Shown in pieces: positions 39,425 to 53,659 of a DNA stretch of 64,000 nucleotides. The position numbers and the translations under genes are program-made. How positions within the stretch are numbered: position 1 is the first letter of the stretch; every line of letters begins with the position of its first letter. The DNA comes from Pratylenchus scribneri (Eukaryota; Nematoda; Chromadorea; Rhabditida; Pratylenchidae). Below the pieces are notes generated by a model. That model ran no database searches. It was not told the DNA's origin and saw only the letters and a program-made list of their open reading frames with translations. The stretch spans positions 248,001-312,000 of the forward strand of contig JAQSEB010000086.1 of the NCBI GenBank assembly GCA_030063045.1. The letters run 5' to 3'.

Positions 39425-40175
39425 GCATCCGCTAAACTATTTAAGATTAATTTTTAGACTCATAAAAATAATTCTAAATGATTTTGCGGCATCCGCTAAA
39501 CTAATTAAGATTAATTTTTAGACTCATAAAAATATATCTTAGTCAATTTGCGGCATCCGCTAAACAATTTAAGATTAATTTTTAGACTCATAAAAATATA
39601 TCTTAGTCAATTTGCGGCATCCGCTAAACCAATTAAGATTAATTTTTAGACTCATAAAAATAATTCTAAATGATTTTGCGGCATCCGCTAAACAATTTAA
39701 GATTAATTTTTAGACTTATAAAAATAATTCTAAATGATTTTGCGGCATCCGCTAAACTATTTAAGATTAATTTTTAGACTCATAAAAATATATCTTAGTC
39801 AATTTGCGGCATCCGCTAAACTATTTAAGATTAATTTTTAGACTCATAAAAATAATTCTAAATGATTTTGCGGCATCCGCTAAACTATTTAAGATTAATT
39901 TTTAGACTCATAAAAATAATTCTAAATGATTTTGCGGCATCCGCTAAACAATTTAAGATTAATTTTTAGACTCATAAAAATATATCTTAGTCAATTTGCG
40001 GCATCCGCTAAACTATTTAAGATTAATTTTTAGACTCATAAAAATAATTCTAAATGATTTTGCGGCATCCGCTAAACTATTTAAGATTAATTTTTAGACT
40101 CATAAAAATAATTCTAAATGATTTTGCGGCATCCGCTAAACAATTTAAGATTAATTTTTAGACTCATAAAAATAT

Positions 40176-41661
40176 ATCTTAGTCAATTTGCGGCATCCGC
40201 TAAACTATTTAAGATTAATTTTTAGACTCATAAAAATAATTCTAAATGATTTTGCGGCATCCGCTAAACCAATTAAGATTAATTTTTAGACTCATAAAAA
40301 TAATTCTAAATGATTTTGCGGCATCCGCTAAACAATTTAAGATTAATTTTTAGACTCATAAAAATAATTCTAAATGATTTTGCGGCATCCGCTAAATAAT
40401 TTATGATTAATTTTTAGACTCATAAAAATATATCTTAGTCAATTTGCGGCATCCGCTAAACAATTTAAGATTAATTTTTAGACTCATAAAAATATATCTT
40501 AGTCAATTTGCGGCATCCGCTAAACTATTTAAGATTAATTTTTAGACTCATAAAAATAATTCTAAATGATTTTGCGGCATCCGCTAAACTATTTAAGATT
40601 AATTTTTAGACTCATAAAAATAATTCTAAATGATTTTGCGGCATCCGCTAAACAATTTAAGATTAATTTTTAGACTCATAAAAATAATTCTAAATGATTT
40701 TGCGGCATCCGCTAAACAATTTAAGATTAATTTTTAGACTCTTAAAAATAATTCTAAATGATTTTGCGGCATCCGCTAAACTAATTAAGATTAATTTTTA
40801 GACTCATAAAAATATATCTTAGTCAATTTGCGGCATCCGCTAAACTATTTAAGATTAATTTTTAGACTCATAAAAATAATTCTAAATGATTTTGCGGCAT
40901 CCGCTAAACCAATTAAGATTAATTTTTAGACTCATAAAAATAATTCTAAATGATTTTGCGGCATCCGCTAAACAATTTAAGATTAATTTTTAGACTCATA
41001 AAAATAATTCTAAATGATTTTGCGGCATCCGCTAAACAATTTAAGATTAATTTTTAGACTCATAAAAATATATCTTAGTCAATTTGCGGCATCCGCTAAA
41101 CAATTTAAGATTAATTTTTAGACTCATAAAAATATATCTTAGTCAATTTGCGGCATCCGCTAAACCAATTAAGATTAATTTTTAGACTCATAAAAATAAT
41201 TCTAAATGATTTTGCGGCATCCGCTAAACTATTTAAGATTAATTTTTAGACTCATAAAAATAATTCTAAATGATTTTGCGACATCAGCTAAACTATTTAA
41301 GATTAATTTTTAGACTCATAAAAATAATTCTAAATGATTTTGCGGCATCCGCTAAACAATTTAAGATTAATTTTTAGACTCATAAAAATAATTCTAAATG
41401 ATTTTGCGGCATCCGCTAAACCAATTAAGATTAATTTTTAGACTCATAAAAATAATTCTAAATGATTCTGCGGCATCCGCTAAACTATTTAAGATTAATT
41501 TTTAGACTCATAAAAATAATTCTAAATGATTTTGCGGCATCCGCTAAACAATTTAAGATTAATTTTTAGACTCATAAAAATATATCTTAGTCAATTTGCG
41601 GCATCCGCTAAACTATTTAAGATTAATTTTTAGACTCATAAAAATAATTCTAAATGATTTT
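40176..41661 (+). repeat. 1.5-kb block repeated from about 31,600-33,085 (+8,576)
   Basis: Ordered markers at 8,576 bp (134 monomers): taatttatg, gactcttaaa (32,161/40,737), tgcgacatcagc (32,701/41,277) and the gattctgcgg monomer. In this copy that monomer reads tctaaatgattctg; in the 32.9, 33.8 and 36.1 kb copies it reads tttaaatgattctg. A related form without the ttt change also occurs at 30,331. The copy ends near tgcagcatcc at 41,661. Confidence 0.8.
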
Positions 41662-41859
41662 GCAGCATCCGCTAAACCAATTAAGATTAATTTTTAGACT
41701 CATAAAAATAATTCTAAATGATTTTGCGGCATCAGCTAAACTATTTAAGATTAATTTTTAGACTCATAAAAATAATTCTAAATGATTTTGCGGCATCCGC
41801 TAAACTAATTAAGATTAATTTTTAGACTCATAAAAATATATCTTAGTCAATTTGCGGCA

Positions 41860-42425
41860 TCCGCTAAACTATTTAAGATTAATTTTTAGACTCATAAAAA
41901 TAATTCTAAATGATTTTGCGGCATCCGCTAAACAATTTAAGATTAATTTTTAGACTCATAAAAATATATCTTAGTCAATTTGCGGCATCCGCTAAACTAT
42001 TTAAGATTAATTTTTAGACTCATAAAAATAATTCTAAATGATTTTGCGGCATCCGCTAAACTATTTAAGATTAATTTTTAGACTCATAAAAATATATCTT
42101 AGTCAATTTGCGGCATCCGCTAAACTATTTAAGATTAATTTTTAGACTCATAAAAATAATTCTAAATGATTTTGCGGCATCCGCTAAACTATTTAAGATT
42201 AATTTTTAGACTCATAAAAATAATTCTAAATGATTTTGCGGCATCCGCTAAACTAATTAAGATTAATTTTTAGACTCATAAAAATATATCTTAGTCAATT
42301 TGCGGCATCCGCTAAACTATTTAATATTAATTTTTAGACTCATAAAAATATATCTTAGTCAATTTGCGGCATCCGCTAAACTATTTAAGATTAATTTTTA
42401 GACTCATAAAAATAATTCTAAATGA
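41860..42425 (+). repeat. 0.57-kb block, copy 1 (repeated at +1,216)
   Basis: The rare core change ctatttaatatt occurs at 42,317 and 43,533, 1,216 bp (19 monomers) apart, and the surrounding monomers keep the same order: CTATTT-A, CAATTT-B, CTATTT-A, CTATTT-B, CTATTT-A, CTATTT-A, CTAATT-B, the marker B monomer, CTATTT-A. The second copy is about 43,076-43,641. Confidence 0.8.
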
Positions 42426-43736
42426 TTTTGCGGCATCCGCTAAACTATTTAAGATTAATTTTTAGACTCATAAAAATATATCTTAGTCAATTTGCGGCAT
42501 CCGCTAAACTATTTAAGATTAATTTTTAGACTCATAAAAATAATTCTAAATGATTTTGCGGCATCCGCTAAACTATTTAAGATTAATTTTTAGACTCATA
42601 AAAATAATTCTAAATGATTTTGCGGCATCCGCTAAACCAATTAAGATTAATTTTTAGACTCATAAAAATATATCTTAGTCAATTTGCGGCATCCGCTAAA
42701 CTATTTAAGATTAATTTTTAGACTCATAAAAATAATTCTAAATGATTTTGCGGCATCCGCTAAACTATTTAAGATTAATTTTTAGACTCATAGAAATAAT
42801 TCTAAATGATTTTGCGGCATCCGCTAAACAATTTAAGATTAATTTTTAGACTCATAAAAATAATTCTAAATGATTTTGCGGCATCCGCTAAATAATTTAA
42901 GATTAATTTTTAGACTCATAAAAATAATTCTAAATGATTTTGCGGCATCCGCTAAACAATTTAAGATTAATTTTTAGACTCATAAAAATAATTCTAAATG
43001 ATTTTGCGGCATCCGCTAAACCAATTAAGATTAATTTTTAGACTCATAAAAATATATCTTAGTCAATTTGCGGCATCCGCTAAACTATTTAAGATTAATT
43101 TTTAGACTCATAAAAATAATTCTAAATGATTTTGCGGCATCCGCTAAACAATTTAAGATTAATTTTTAGACTCATAAAAATATATCTTAGTCAATTTGCG
43201 GCATCCGCTAAACTATTTAAGATTAATTTTTAGACTCATAAAAATAATTCTAAATGATTTTGCGGCATCCGCTAAACTATTTAAGATTAATTTTTAGACT
43301 CATAAAAATATATCTTAGTCAATTTGCGGCATCCGCTAAACTATTTAAGATTAATTTTTAGACTCATAAAAATAATTCTAAATGATTTTGCGGCATCCGC
43401 TAAACTATTTAAGATTAATTTTTAGACTCATAAAAATAATTCTAAATGATTTTGCGGCATCCGCTAAACTAATTAAGATTAATTTTTAGACTCATAAAAA
43501 TATATCTTAGTCAATTTGCGGCATCCGCTAAACTATTTAATATTAATTTTTAGACTCATAAAAATATATCTTAGTCAATTTGCGGCATCCGCTAAACTAT
43601 TTAAGATTAATTTTTAGACTCATAAAAATAATTCTAAATGATTTTGCGGCATCCGCTAAACCAATTAAGATTAATTTTTAGACTCATAAAAATAATTCTA
43701 AATGATTTTGCGGCATCCGCTAAACAATTTAAGATT

Positions 43737-43992
43737 AATTTTTAGACTCATAAAAATAATTCTAAATGATTTTGCGGCATCCGTTAAACAATTTAAGATT
43801 AATTTTTAGACTCATAAAAATAATTCTAAATGATTTTGCGGCATCCGCTAAACAATTTAAGATTAATTTTTAGACTCATAAAAATAATTCTAAATGATTT
43901 TGCGGCATCCGTTAAACAATTTAAGATTAATTTTTAGACTCATAAAAATAATTCTAAATGATTTTGCGGCATCCGCTAAACAATTTAAGATT
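43737..43992 (+). repeat. 128-bp dimer repeat with ccgttaaac
   Basis: The change ccgttaaac (normal ccgctaaac) occurs at 43,781 and 43,909, 128 bp apart, each followed by an ordinary CAATTT-A monomer. This is a two-monomer tandem duplication. Confidence 0.75.
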
Positions 43993-46900
43993 AATTTTTA
44001 GACTCAGAAAAATAATTCTAAATGATTTTGCGGCATCCGCTAAACAATTTAAGATTAATTTTTAGACTCATAAAAATATATCTTAGTCAATTTGCGGCAT
44101 CCGCTAAACTATTTAAGATTAATTTTTAGACTCATAAAAATATATCTTAGTCAATTTGCGGCATCCGCTAAACTATTTAAGATTAATTTTTAGACTCATA
44201 AAAATATATCTTAGTCAATTTGCGGCATCCGCTAAACTATTTAAGATTAATTTTTAGACTCATAAAAATAATTCTAAATGATTTTGCGGCATCCGCTAAA
44301 CTATTTAAGATTAATTTTTAGACTCATAAAAATAATTCTAAATGATTTTGCGGCATCCGCTAAACCAATTAAGATTAATTTTTAGACTCATAAAAATAAT
44401 TCTAAATGATTTTGCGGCATCCGCTAAACTAATTAAGATTAATTTTTAGACTCATAAAAATAATTCTAAATGATTTTGCGGCATCCGCTAAACCAATTAA
44501 GATTAATTTTTAGACTCATAAAAATAATTCTAAATGATTTTGCGGCATCCGCTAAACTAATTAAGATTAATTTTTAGACTCATAAAAATAATTCTTAGTC
44601 AATTTGCGGCATCCGCTAAACTATTTAAGATTAATTTTTAGACTCATAAAAATAATTCTAAATGATTTTGCGGCATCCGCTAAACCAATTAAGATTAATT
44701 TTTAGACTCATAAAAATATATCTTAGTCAATTTGTGGCATCCGCTAAACTATTTAAGATTAATTTTTAGACTCATAAAAATAATTCTAAATGATTTTGCG
44801 GCATCCGCTAAACAATTTAAGATTAATTTTTAGACTCATAAAAATATATCTTAGTCAATTTGCGGCATCCGCTAAACTAATTAAGATTAATTTTTAGACT
44901 CATAAAAATAATTCTAAATGATTTTGCGGCATCCGCTAAACCAATTAAGATTAATTTTTAGACTCATAAAAATATATCTTAGTCAATTTGTGGCATCCGC
45001 TATACTATTTAAGATTAATTTTTAGACTCATAAAAATATATCTTAGTCAATTTGCGGCATCCGCTAAACTATTTAAGATTAATTTTTAGACTCATAAAAA
45101 TATATCTTAGTCAATTTGCGGCATCCGCTAAACTAATTAAGATTAATTTTTAGACTCATAAAAATATATCTTAGTCAATTTGCGGCATCCGCTAAACTAT
45201 TTAAGATTAATTTTTAGACTCATAAAAATATATCTTAGTCAATTTGTGGCATCCGCTAAACTATTTAAGATTAATTTTTAGACTCATAAAAATAATTCTA
45301 AATGATTTTGCGGCATCCGCTAAACAATTTAAGATTAATTTTTAGACTCATAAAAATATATCTTAGTCAATTTGCGGCATCCGCTAAACTAATTAAGATT
45401 AATTTTTAGACTCATAAAAATAATTCTAAATGATTTTGCGGCATCCGCTAAACCAATTAAGATTAATTTTTAGACTCATAAAAATAATTCTTAGTCAATT
45501 TGCGGCATCCGCTAAACTATTTAAGATTAATTTTTAGACTCATAAAAATAATTCTAAATGATTTTGCGGCATCCGCTAAACAATTTAAGATTAATTTTTA
45601 GACTCATAAAAATATATCTTAGTCAATTTGCGGCATCCGCTAAACTATTTAAGATTAATTTTTAGACTCATAAAAATAATTCTAAATGATTTTGCGGCAT
45701 CCGCTAAACAATTTAAGATTAATTTTTAGACTCATAAAAATATATCTTAGTCAATTTGCGGCATCCGCTAAACTATTTAAGATTAATTTTTAGACTCATA
45801 AAAATATATCTTAGTCAATTTGCGGCATCCGCTAAACTATTTAAGATTAATTTTTAGACTCATAAAAATATATCTTAGTCAATTTGCGGCATCCGCTAAA
45901 CTATTTAAGATTAATTTTTAGACTCATAAAAATAATTCTAAATGATTTTGCGGCATCCGCTAAACTATTTAAGATTAATTTTTAGACTCATAAAAATAAT
46001 TCTAAATGATTTTGCGGCATCCGCTAAACTATTTAAGATTAATTTTTAGACTCATAAAAATATATCTTAGTCAATTTGCGGCATCCGCTAAACTATTTAA
46101 GATTAATTTTTAGACTCATAAAAATAATTCTAAATGATTTTGCGACATCCGCTAAACTATTTAAGATTAATTTTTAGACTCATAAAAATAATTCTAAATG
46201 ATTTTGCGGCATCCGCTAAACTAATTAAGATTAATTTTTAGACTCATAAAAATATATCTTATTCAATTTGCGGCATCCGCTAAACTATTTAAGATTAATT
46301 TTTAGACTCATAAAAATATATCTTAGTCAATTTGCGGCATCCGCTAAACTATTTAAGATTAATTTTTAGACTCATAAAAATAATTCTAAATGATTTTGCG
46401 GCATCCGCTAAACTATTTAAGATTAATTTTTAGACTCATAAAAATAATTCTAAATGATTTTGCGGCATCCGCTAAACTAATTAAGATTAATTTTTAGACT
46501 CATAAAAATAATTCTAAATGATTTTGCGGCATCCGCTAAACTATTTAAGATTAATTTTTAGACTCATAAAAATAATTCTAAATGATTTTGCGGCATCCGC
46601 TAAACTATTTAAGATTAATTTTTAGACTCATAAAAATATATCTTAGTCAATTTGCGGCATCCGCTAAACTATTTAAGATTAATTTTTAGACTCATAAAAA
46701 TAATTCTAAATGATTTTGCGACATCCGCTAAACTATTTAAGATTAATTTTTAGACTCATAAAAATAATTCTAAATGATTTTGCGGCATCCGCTAAACTAA
46801 TTAAGATTAATTATTAGACTCATAAAAATATATCTTATTCAATTTGCGGCATCCGCTAAACTATTTAAGATTAATTTTTAGACTCATAAAAATATATCTT

Positions 46901-47424
46901 AGTCAATTTGCGGCATCCGCTAAACTATTTAAGATTAATTTTTAGACTCATAAAAATATATCTTAGTCAATTTGCGGCATCCGCTAAACTATTTAAGATT
47001 AATTTTTAGACTCATAAAAATAATTCTAAATGATTTTGCGGCATCCGCTAAACTAATTAAGATTAATTTTTAGACTCATAAAAATAATTCTAAATGATTT
47101 TGCGGCATCCGCTAAACTAATTAAGATTAATTTTTAGACTCATAAAAATAATTCTAAATGATTTTGCGGCATCCGCTAAACTAATTAAGATTAATTTTTA
47201 GACTCATAAAAATAATTCTAAATGATTTTGCGGCATCCGCTAAACTAATTAAGATTAATTTTTAGACTCATAAAAATATATCTTAGTCAATTTGCGGCAT
47301 CCGCTAAACTATTTAAGATTAATTTTTAGACTCATAAAAATATATCTTAGTCAATTTGCGGCATCCGCTAAACTATTTAAGATTAATTTTTAGACTCATA
47401 AAAATAATTCTTAGTCAATTCGCG

Positions 47425-47616
47425 GCATCCGCTAATTAATTCTAATATATTTTTTAGACCCAGGAAAATATATCTTAGTCAATTTGTGGCATCCGCTAAA
47501 CTATTTAAGATTAATTTTTAGATTCATAAAAATAATTCTTAGTCAATTCGCGGCATCCGCTAATTAATTCTAATATATTCTTTAGACTCAAAAAAATAAT
47601 TCTTAGTCAATTTGCG
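47425..47616 (+). repeat. E-x-D cassette 1 (192 bp)
   Basis: Three monomers: E (47,425-47,488), with attaattctaatatattttt, tagacccaggaaaa and end gtcaatttgtg; x (47,489-47,552), a CTATTT monomer with tagattcat and the hybrid end aattcttagtcaattcgcg; and D (47,553-47,616). The cassette follows another hybrid attcgcg end. E has GACCCAGG where ordinary monomers have GACTCATA, which breaks the inner pairs of the AT-rich dyad. Six copies keep this order. Confidence 0.9.
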
Positions 47617-48512
47617 GCATCCGCTAAACTATTTATGATTAATTTTTAGACTCATAAAAATATATCTTAGTCAATTTGCGGCATCCGCTAAACTATTTAA
47701 GATTAATTTTTAGACTCATAAAAATATATCTTAGTCAATTTGCGGCATCCGCTAAACTATTTAAGATTAATTTTTAGACTCATAAAAATAATTCTAAATG
47801 ATTTTGCGACATCCGCTAAACTATTTAAGATTAATTTTTAGACTCATAAAAATAATTCTAAATGATTTTGCGGCATCCGCTAAACTAATTAAGATTAATT
47901 ATTAGACTCATAAAAATATATCTTATTCAATTTGCGGCATCCGCTAAACTATTTAAGATTAATTTTTAGACTCATAAAAATATATCTTAGTCAATTTGCG
48001 GCATCCGCTAAACTATTTAAGATTAATTTTTAGACTCATAAAAATATATCTTAGTCAATTTGCGGCATCCGCTAAACTATTTAAGATTAATTTTTAGACT
48101 CATAAAAATAATTCTAAATGATTTTGCGGCATCCGCTAAACTAATTAAGATTAATTTTTAGACTCATAAAAATAATTCTAAATGATTTTGCGGCATCCGC
48201 TAAACTAATTAAGATTAATTTTTAGACTCATAAAAATAATTCTAAATGATTTTGCGGCATCCGCTAAACTAATTAAGATTAATTTTTAGACTCATAAAAA
48301 TAATTCTAAATGATTTTGCGGCATCCGCTAAACTAATTAAGATTAATTTTTAGACTCATAAAAATATATCTTAGTCAATTTGCGGCATCCGCTAAACTAT
48401 TTAAGATTAATTTTTAGACTCATAAAAATATATCTTAGTCAATTTGCGGCATCCGCTAAACTATTTAAGATTAATTTTTAGACTCATAAAAATAATTCTT
48501 AGTCAATTCGCG

Positions 48513-48704
48513 GCATCCGCTAATTAATTCTAATATATTTTTTAGACCCAGGAAAATATATCTTAGTCAATTTGTGGCATCCGCTAAACTATTTAAGATT
48601 AATTTTTAGATTCATAAAAATAATTCTTAGTCAATTCGCGGCATCCGCTAATTAATTCTAATATATTCTTTAGACTCAAAAAAATAATTCTTAGTCAATT
48701 TGCG
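48513..48704 (+). repeat. E-x-D cassette 2
   Basis: Second copy, 1,088 bp after cassette 1 and part of the same HOR. I see no difference from cassette 1. Confidence 0.9.
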
Positions 48705-49088
48705 GCATCCGCTAAACTATTTATGATTAATTTTTAGACTCATAAAAATATATCTTAGTCAATTTGCGGCATCCGCTAAACTATTTAAGATTAATTTTTA
48801 GACTCATAAAAATATATCTTAGTCAATTTGCGGCATCCGCTAAACTATTTAAGATTAATTTTTAGACTCATAAAAATATATCTTAGTCAATTTGCGGCAT
48901 CCGCTAAACTAATTAAGATTAATTTTTAGACTCATAAAAATATATCTTAGTCAATTTGCGGCATCCGCTAAACTATTTAAGATTAATTTTTAGACTCATA
49001 AAAATATATCTTAGTCAATTTGCGGCATCCGCTAAACTATTTAAGATTAATTTTTAGACTCATAAAAATAATTCTTAGTCAATTCGCG

Positions 49089-49279
49089 GCATCCGCTAAT
49101 TAATTCTAATATATTTTTTAGACCCAGGAAAATATATCTTAGTCAATTTGTGGCATCCGCTAAACTATTTAAGATTAATTTTTAGATTCATAAAAATAAT
49201 TCTTAGTCAATTCGCGGCATCCGCTAATTAATTCTAATATATTCTTTAGACTCAAAAAATAATTCTTAGTCAATTTGCG
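49089..49279 (+). repeat. E-x-D cassette 3 (191 bp)
   Basis: It lies 576 bp (nine monomers) after cassette 2. Its D monomer has lost one A from the A-tract (gactcaaaaaataattc), so it is 191 bp. Confidence 0.9.
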
Positions 49280-50495
49280 GCATCCGCTAAACTATTTAAG
49301 ATTAATTTTTAGACTCATAAAAATATATCTTAGTCAATTTGCGGCATCCGCTAAACTATTTAAGATTAATTTTTAGACTCATAAAAATATATCTTAGTCA
49401 ATTTGCGGCATCCGCTAAACTATTTAAGATTAATTTTTAGACTCATAAAAATATATCTTAGTCAATTTGCGGCATCCGCTAAACTATTTTAGATTAATTT
49501 TTAGACTCATAAAAATAATTCTAAATGATTTTGCGGCATCCGCTAAACTATTTAAGATTAATTTTTAGACTCATAAAAATAATTCTAAATGATTTTGCGG
49601 CATCCGCTAAACAATTTAAGATTAATTTTTAGACTCATAAAAATATATCTTAGTCAATTTGCGGCATCCGCTAAACTATTTAAGATTAATTTTTAGACTC
49701 ATAAAAATAATTCTAAATGATTTTGCGGCATCCGCTAAACTAATTAAGATTAATTTTTAGACTCATAAAAATATATCTTATTCAATTTGCGGCATCCGCT
49801 AAACTATTTAAGATTAATTTTTAGACTCATAAAAATATATCTTAGTCAATTTGCGGCATCCGCTAAACTATTTAAGATTAATTTTTAGACTCATAAAAAT
49901 ATATCTTAGTCAATTTGCGGCATCCGCTAAACTATTTAAGATTAATTTTTAGACTCATAAAAATAATTCTAAATGATTTTGCGGCATCCGCTAAACTAAT
50001 TAAGATTAATTTTTAGACTCATAAAAATAATTCTAAATGATTTTGCGGCATCCACTAAACTAATTAAGATTAATTTTTAGACTCATAAAAATAATTCTAA
50101 ATGATTTTGCGGCATCCGCTAAACTAATTAAGATTAATTTTTAGACTCATAAAAATAATTCTAAATGATTTTGCGGCATCCGCTAAACTAATTAAGATTA
50201 ATTTTTAGACTCATAAAAATATATCTTAGTCAATTTGCGGCATCCGCTAAACTATTTAAGATTAATTTTTAGACTCATAAAAATATATCTTAGTCAATTT
50301 GCGGCATCCGCTAAACTAATTAAGATTAATTTTTAGACTCATAAAAATATATCTTAATCAATTTGCGGCATCCGCTAAACTATTTAAGATTAATTTTTAG
50401 ACTCATAAAAATATATCTTAGTCAATTTGCGGCATCCGCTAAACTATTTAAGATTAATTTTTAGACTCATAAAAATAATTCTTAGTCAATTCGCG

Positions 50496-50687
50496 GCATC
50501 CGCTAATTAATTCTAATATATTTTTTAGACCCAGGAAAATATATCTTAGTCAATTTGTGGCATCCGCTAAACTATTTAAGATTAATTTTTAGATTCATAA
50601 AAATAATTCTTAGTCAATTCGCGGCATCCGCTAATTAATTCTTATATATTCTTTAGACTCAAAAAAATAATTCTTAGTCAATTTGCG
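50496..50687 (+). repeat. E-x-D cassette 4
   Basis: It lies 1,407 bp after cassette 3. Its D monomer reads attcttatatattctt (one change). It is followed, as in cassettes 1 and 2, by a tatttatg B monomer. Confidence 0.9.
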
Positions 50688-51069
50688 GCATCCGCTAAAC
50701 TATTTATGATTAATTTTTAGACTCATAAAAATATATCTTAGTCAATTTGCGGCATCCGCTAAACTATTTAAGATTAATTTTTAGACTCATAAAAATATAT
50801 CTTAGTCAATTTGCGGCATCCGCTAAACTATTTAAGATTAATTTTTAGACTCATAAAAATATATCTTAGTCAATTTGCGGCATCCGCTAAACTAATTAAG
50901 ATTAATTTTTAGACTCATAAAAATATATCTTAGTCAATTTGCGGCATCCGCTAAACTATTTAAGATTAATTTTTAGACTCATAAAAATATATCTTAGTCA
51001 ATTTGCGGCATCCGCTAAACTATTTAAGATTAATTTTTAGACTCATAAAAATATATCTTAGTCAATTAG

Positions 51070-51480
51070 CGACATCCGCTAAACTATTTAAGATTAATTT
51101 TTAGACTCATAAAAATATATCTTAGTCAATTAGCGACATCCGCTAAACTATTTAAGATTAATTTTTAGACTCATAAAAATATATCTTAGTCAATTTGCGG
51201 CATCCGCTAAACTATTTAAGATTAATTTTTAGACTCATAAAAATATATCTTAGTCAATTAAAATTATTCTTTAGTCCCAGGAAACTAATTCTTAATCAAT
51301 TTGCGGCATCCGCTAAACTATTTAAGATTAATTTTTAGACTCATAAAAATATATCTTAGTCAATTAGCGACATCCGCTAAACTATTTAAGATTAATTTTT
51401 AGACTCATAAAAATATATCTTAGTCAATTAGCGACATCCGCTAAACTATTTAAGATTAATTTTTAGACTCATAAAAATAT
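51070..51480 (+). repeat. Small C/F island
   Basis: A few C-type junctions (ttagcgacatcc) and one F junction (51,272) stand alone within A/B sequence, with no other C or F monomer for more than 20 kb upstream or 8 kb downstream. Such an island implies copying of a short tract from a C/F zone or a remnant of a once larger one. Confidence 0.82.
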
Positions 51481-52329
51481 ATCTTAGTCAATTTGCGGCA
51501 TCCGCTAAACTATTTAAGATTAATTTTTAGACTCATAAAAATATATCTTAGTCAATTTGCGGCATCCGCTAAACTATTTAAGATTAATTTTTAGACTCAT
51601 AAAAATATATCTTAGTCAATTTGCGGCATCCGCTAAACTATTTTAGATTAATTTTTAGACTCATAAAAATAATTCTAAATGATTTTGCGGCATCCGCTAA
51701 ACTATTTAAGATTAATTTTTAGACTCATAAAAATAATTCTAAATGATTTTGCGGCATCCGCTAAACAATTTAAGATTAATTTTTAGACTCATAAAAATAT
51801 ATCTTAGTCAATTTGCGGCATCCGCTATACTATTTAAGATTAATTTTTAGACTCATAAAAATATATCTTAGTCAATTTGCGGCATCCGCTAAACTATTTA
51901 AGATTAATTTTTAGACTCATAAAAATATATCTTAGTCAATTTGCGGCATCCGCTAAATTATTTAAGATTAATTTTTAGACTCATAAAAATATATCTTAGT
52001 CAATTTGCGGCATCCGCTAAACTATTTAAGATTAATTTTTAGACTCATAAAAATAATTCTAAATGATTTTGCGGCATCCGCTAAACTATTTAAGATTAAT
52101 TTTTAGACTCATAAAAATAATTCTAAATGATTTTGCGGCATCCGCTAAACTAATTAAGATTAATTTTTAGACTCATAAAAATAATTCTAAATGATTTTGC
52201 GGCATCCGCTAAACTATTTAAGATTAATTTTTAGACTCATAAAAATATATCTTAGTCAATTTGCGGCATCCGCTAAACTAATTAAGATTAATTTTTAGAC
52301 TCATAAAAATATATCTTAGTCAATTTGCG

Positions 52330-53350
52330 GCATCCGCTAAACTAATTAAGATTAATTTTTAGACTCATAAAAATATATCTTAGTCAATTTGCGGCATCCG
52401 CTAAACTATTTAAGATTAATTTTTAGACTCATAAAAATAATTCTAAATGATTTTGCGGCATCCGCTAAACTATTTAAGATTAATTTTTAGACTCATAAAA
52501 ATATATCTTAGTCAATTTGCGGCATCCGCTAAACTATTTAAGATTAATTTTTAGACTCATAAAAATAATTCTAAATGATTTTGCGACATCCGCTAAACTA
52601 TTTAAGATTAATTTTTAGACTCATAAAAATAATTCTAAATGATTTTGCGGCATCCGCTAAACTAATTAAGATTAATTTTTAGACTCATAAAAATATATCT
52701 TATTCAATTTGCGGCATCCGCTAAACTATTTAAGATTAATTTTTAGACTCATAAAAATATATCTTAGTCAATTTGCGGCATCCGCTAAACTATTTAAGAT
52801 TAATTTTTAGACTCATAAAAATATATCTTAGTCAATTTGCGGCATCCGCTAAACTATTTAAGATTAATTTTTAGACTCATAAAAATAATTCTAAATGATT
52901 TTGCGGCATCCACTAAACTAATTAAGATTAATTTTTAGACTCATAAAAATAATTCTAAATGATTTTGCGGCATCCGCTAAACTAATTAAGATTAATTTTT
53001 AGACTCATAAAAATAATTCTAAATGATTTTGCGGCATCCGCTAAACTAATTAAGATTAATTTTTAGACTCATAAAAATAATTCTAAATGATTTTGCGGCA
53101 TCCGCTAAACTAATTAAGATTAATTTTTAGACTCATAAAAATATATCTTAGTCAATTTGCGGCATCCGCTAAACTATTTAAGATTAATTTTTAGACTCAT
53201 AAAAATATATCTTAGTCAATTTGCGGCATCCGCTAAACTAATTAAGATTAATTTTTAGACTCATAAAAATATATCTTAGTCAATTTGCGGCATCCGCTAA
53301 ACTATTTAAGATTAATTTTTAGACTCATAAAAATATATCTTAGTCAATTT
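52330..53350 (+). repeat. 1.0-kb block, copy 1 (repeated at +3,330)
   Basis: This matches 55,660-56,680. Markers: gcgacatcc 52,583/55,913 and ccactaaac 52,910/56,240, both 3,330 bp apart (52x64+2; the 2 bp come from two aaatattatctt insertions between the copies). A related block near 49,660-50,480 carries ccactaaac on the second, not the first, of its four CTAATT-A monomers. Confidence 0.82.
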
Positions 53351-53417
53351 GCGGCATCCGCTAAACTATTTAAGATTAATTTTTAGACTCATAAAAATAA
53401 TTCTTAGTCAATTCGCG

Positions 53418-53609
53418 GCATCCACTAATTAATTCTAATATATTTTTTAGACCCAGGAAAATATATCTTAGTCAATTTGTGGCATCCGCTAAACTATTTA
53501 AGATTAATTTTTAGATTCATAAAAATAATTCTTAGTCAATTCGCGGCATCCGCTAATTAATTCTAATATATTCTTTAGACTCAAAAAAATAATTCTTAGT
53601 CAATTTGCG
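53418..53609 (+). repeat. E-x-D cassette 5
   Basis: The E monomer starts gcatccactaatt (CpG to CpA) in place of gcatccgctaatt. Otherwise it has the same order as the others. It is 2,922 bp after cassette 4. Confidence 0.9.
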
Positions 53610-53659
53610 GCATCCGCTAAACTATTTAAGATTAATTTTTAGACTCATAAAAATATATC

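Larger units (their letters stand above)
28901..46592 (+). repeat. Long A/B mosaic zone without C or F monomers
   Basis: About 275 monomers of types A and B. The only clear exceptions are one D monomer at 39,361-39,424 and single-base variants. Box 1 states are shuffled against box 2 states. It is built from nested duplications listed separately (offsets 960, 2,304, 8,576, 1,216). Isolated marks include cataaaaaaattc (1-2 bp loss near 30,058), actcttaaaaataatt (30,243, 32,161, 40,737) and actcagaaaaataat (44,005). Confidence 0.85.
46593..48768 (+). repeat. 1,088-bp seventeen-monomer HOR, two tandem units
   Basis: Units 46,593-47,680 and 47,681-48,768. Markers 1,088 bp apart: gcgacatcc 46,718/47,806, ttattagact 46,811/47,899, cttattcaattt, a run of four CTAATT-A monomers, the E-x-D cassette (47,425/48,513) and a closing tatttatg B monomer. 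The first part of the unit (gcgac, cttattc) also occurs at 46,142, 576 bp before unit one. Confidence 0.87.
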
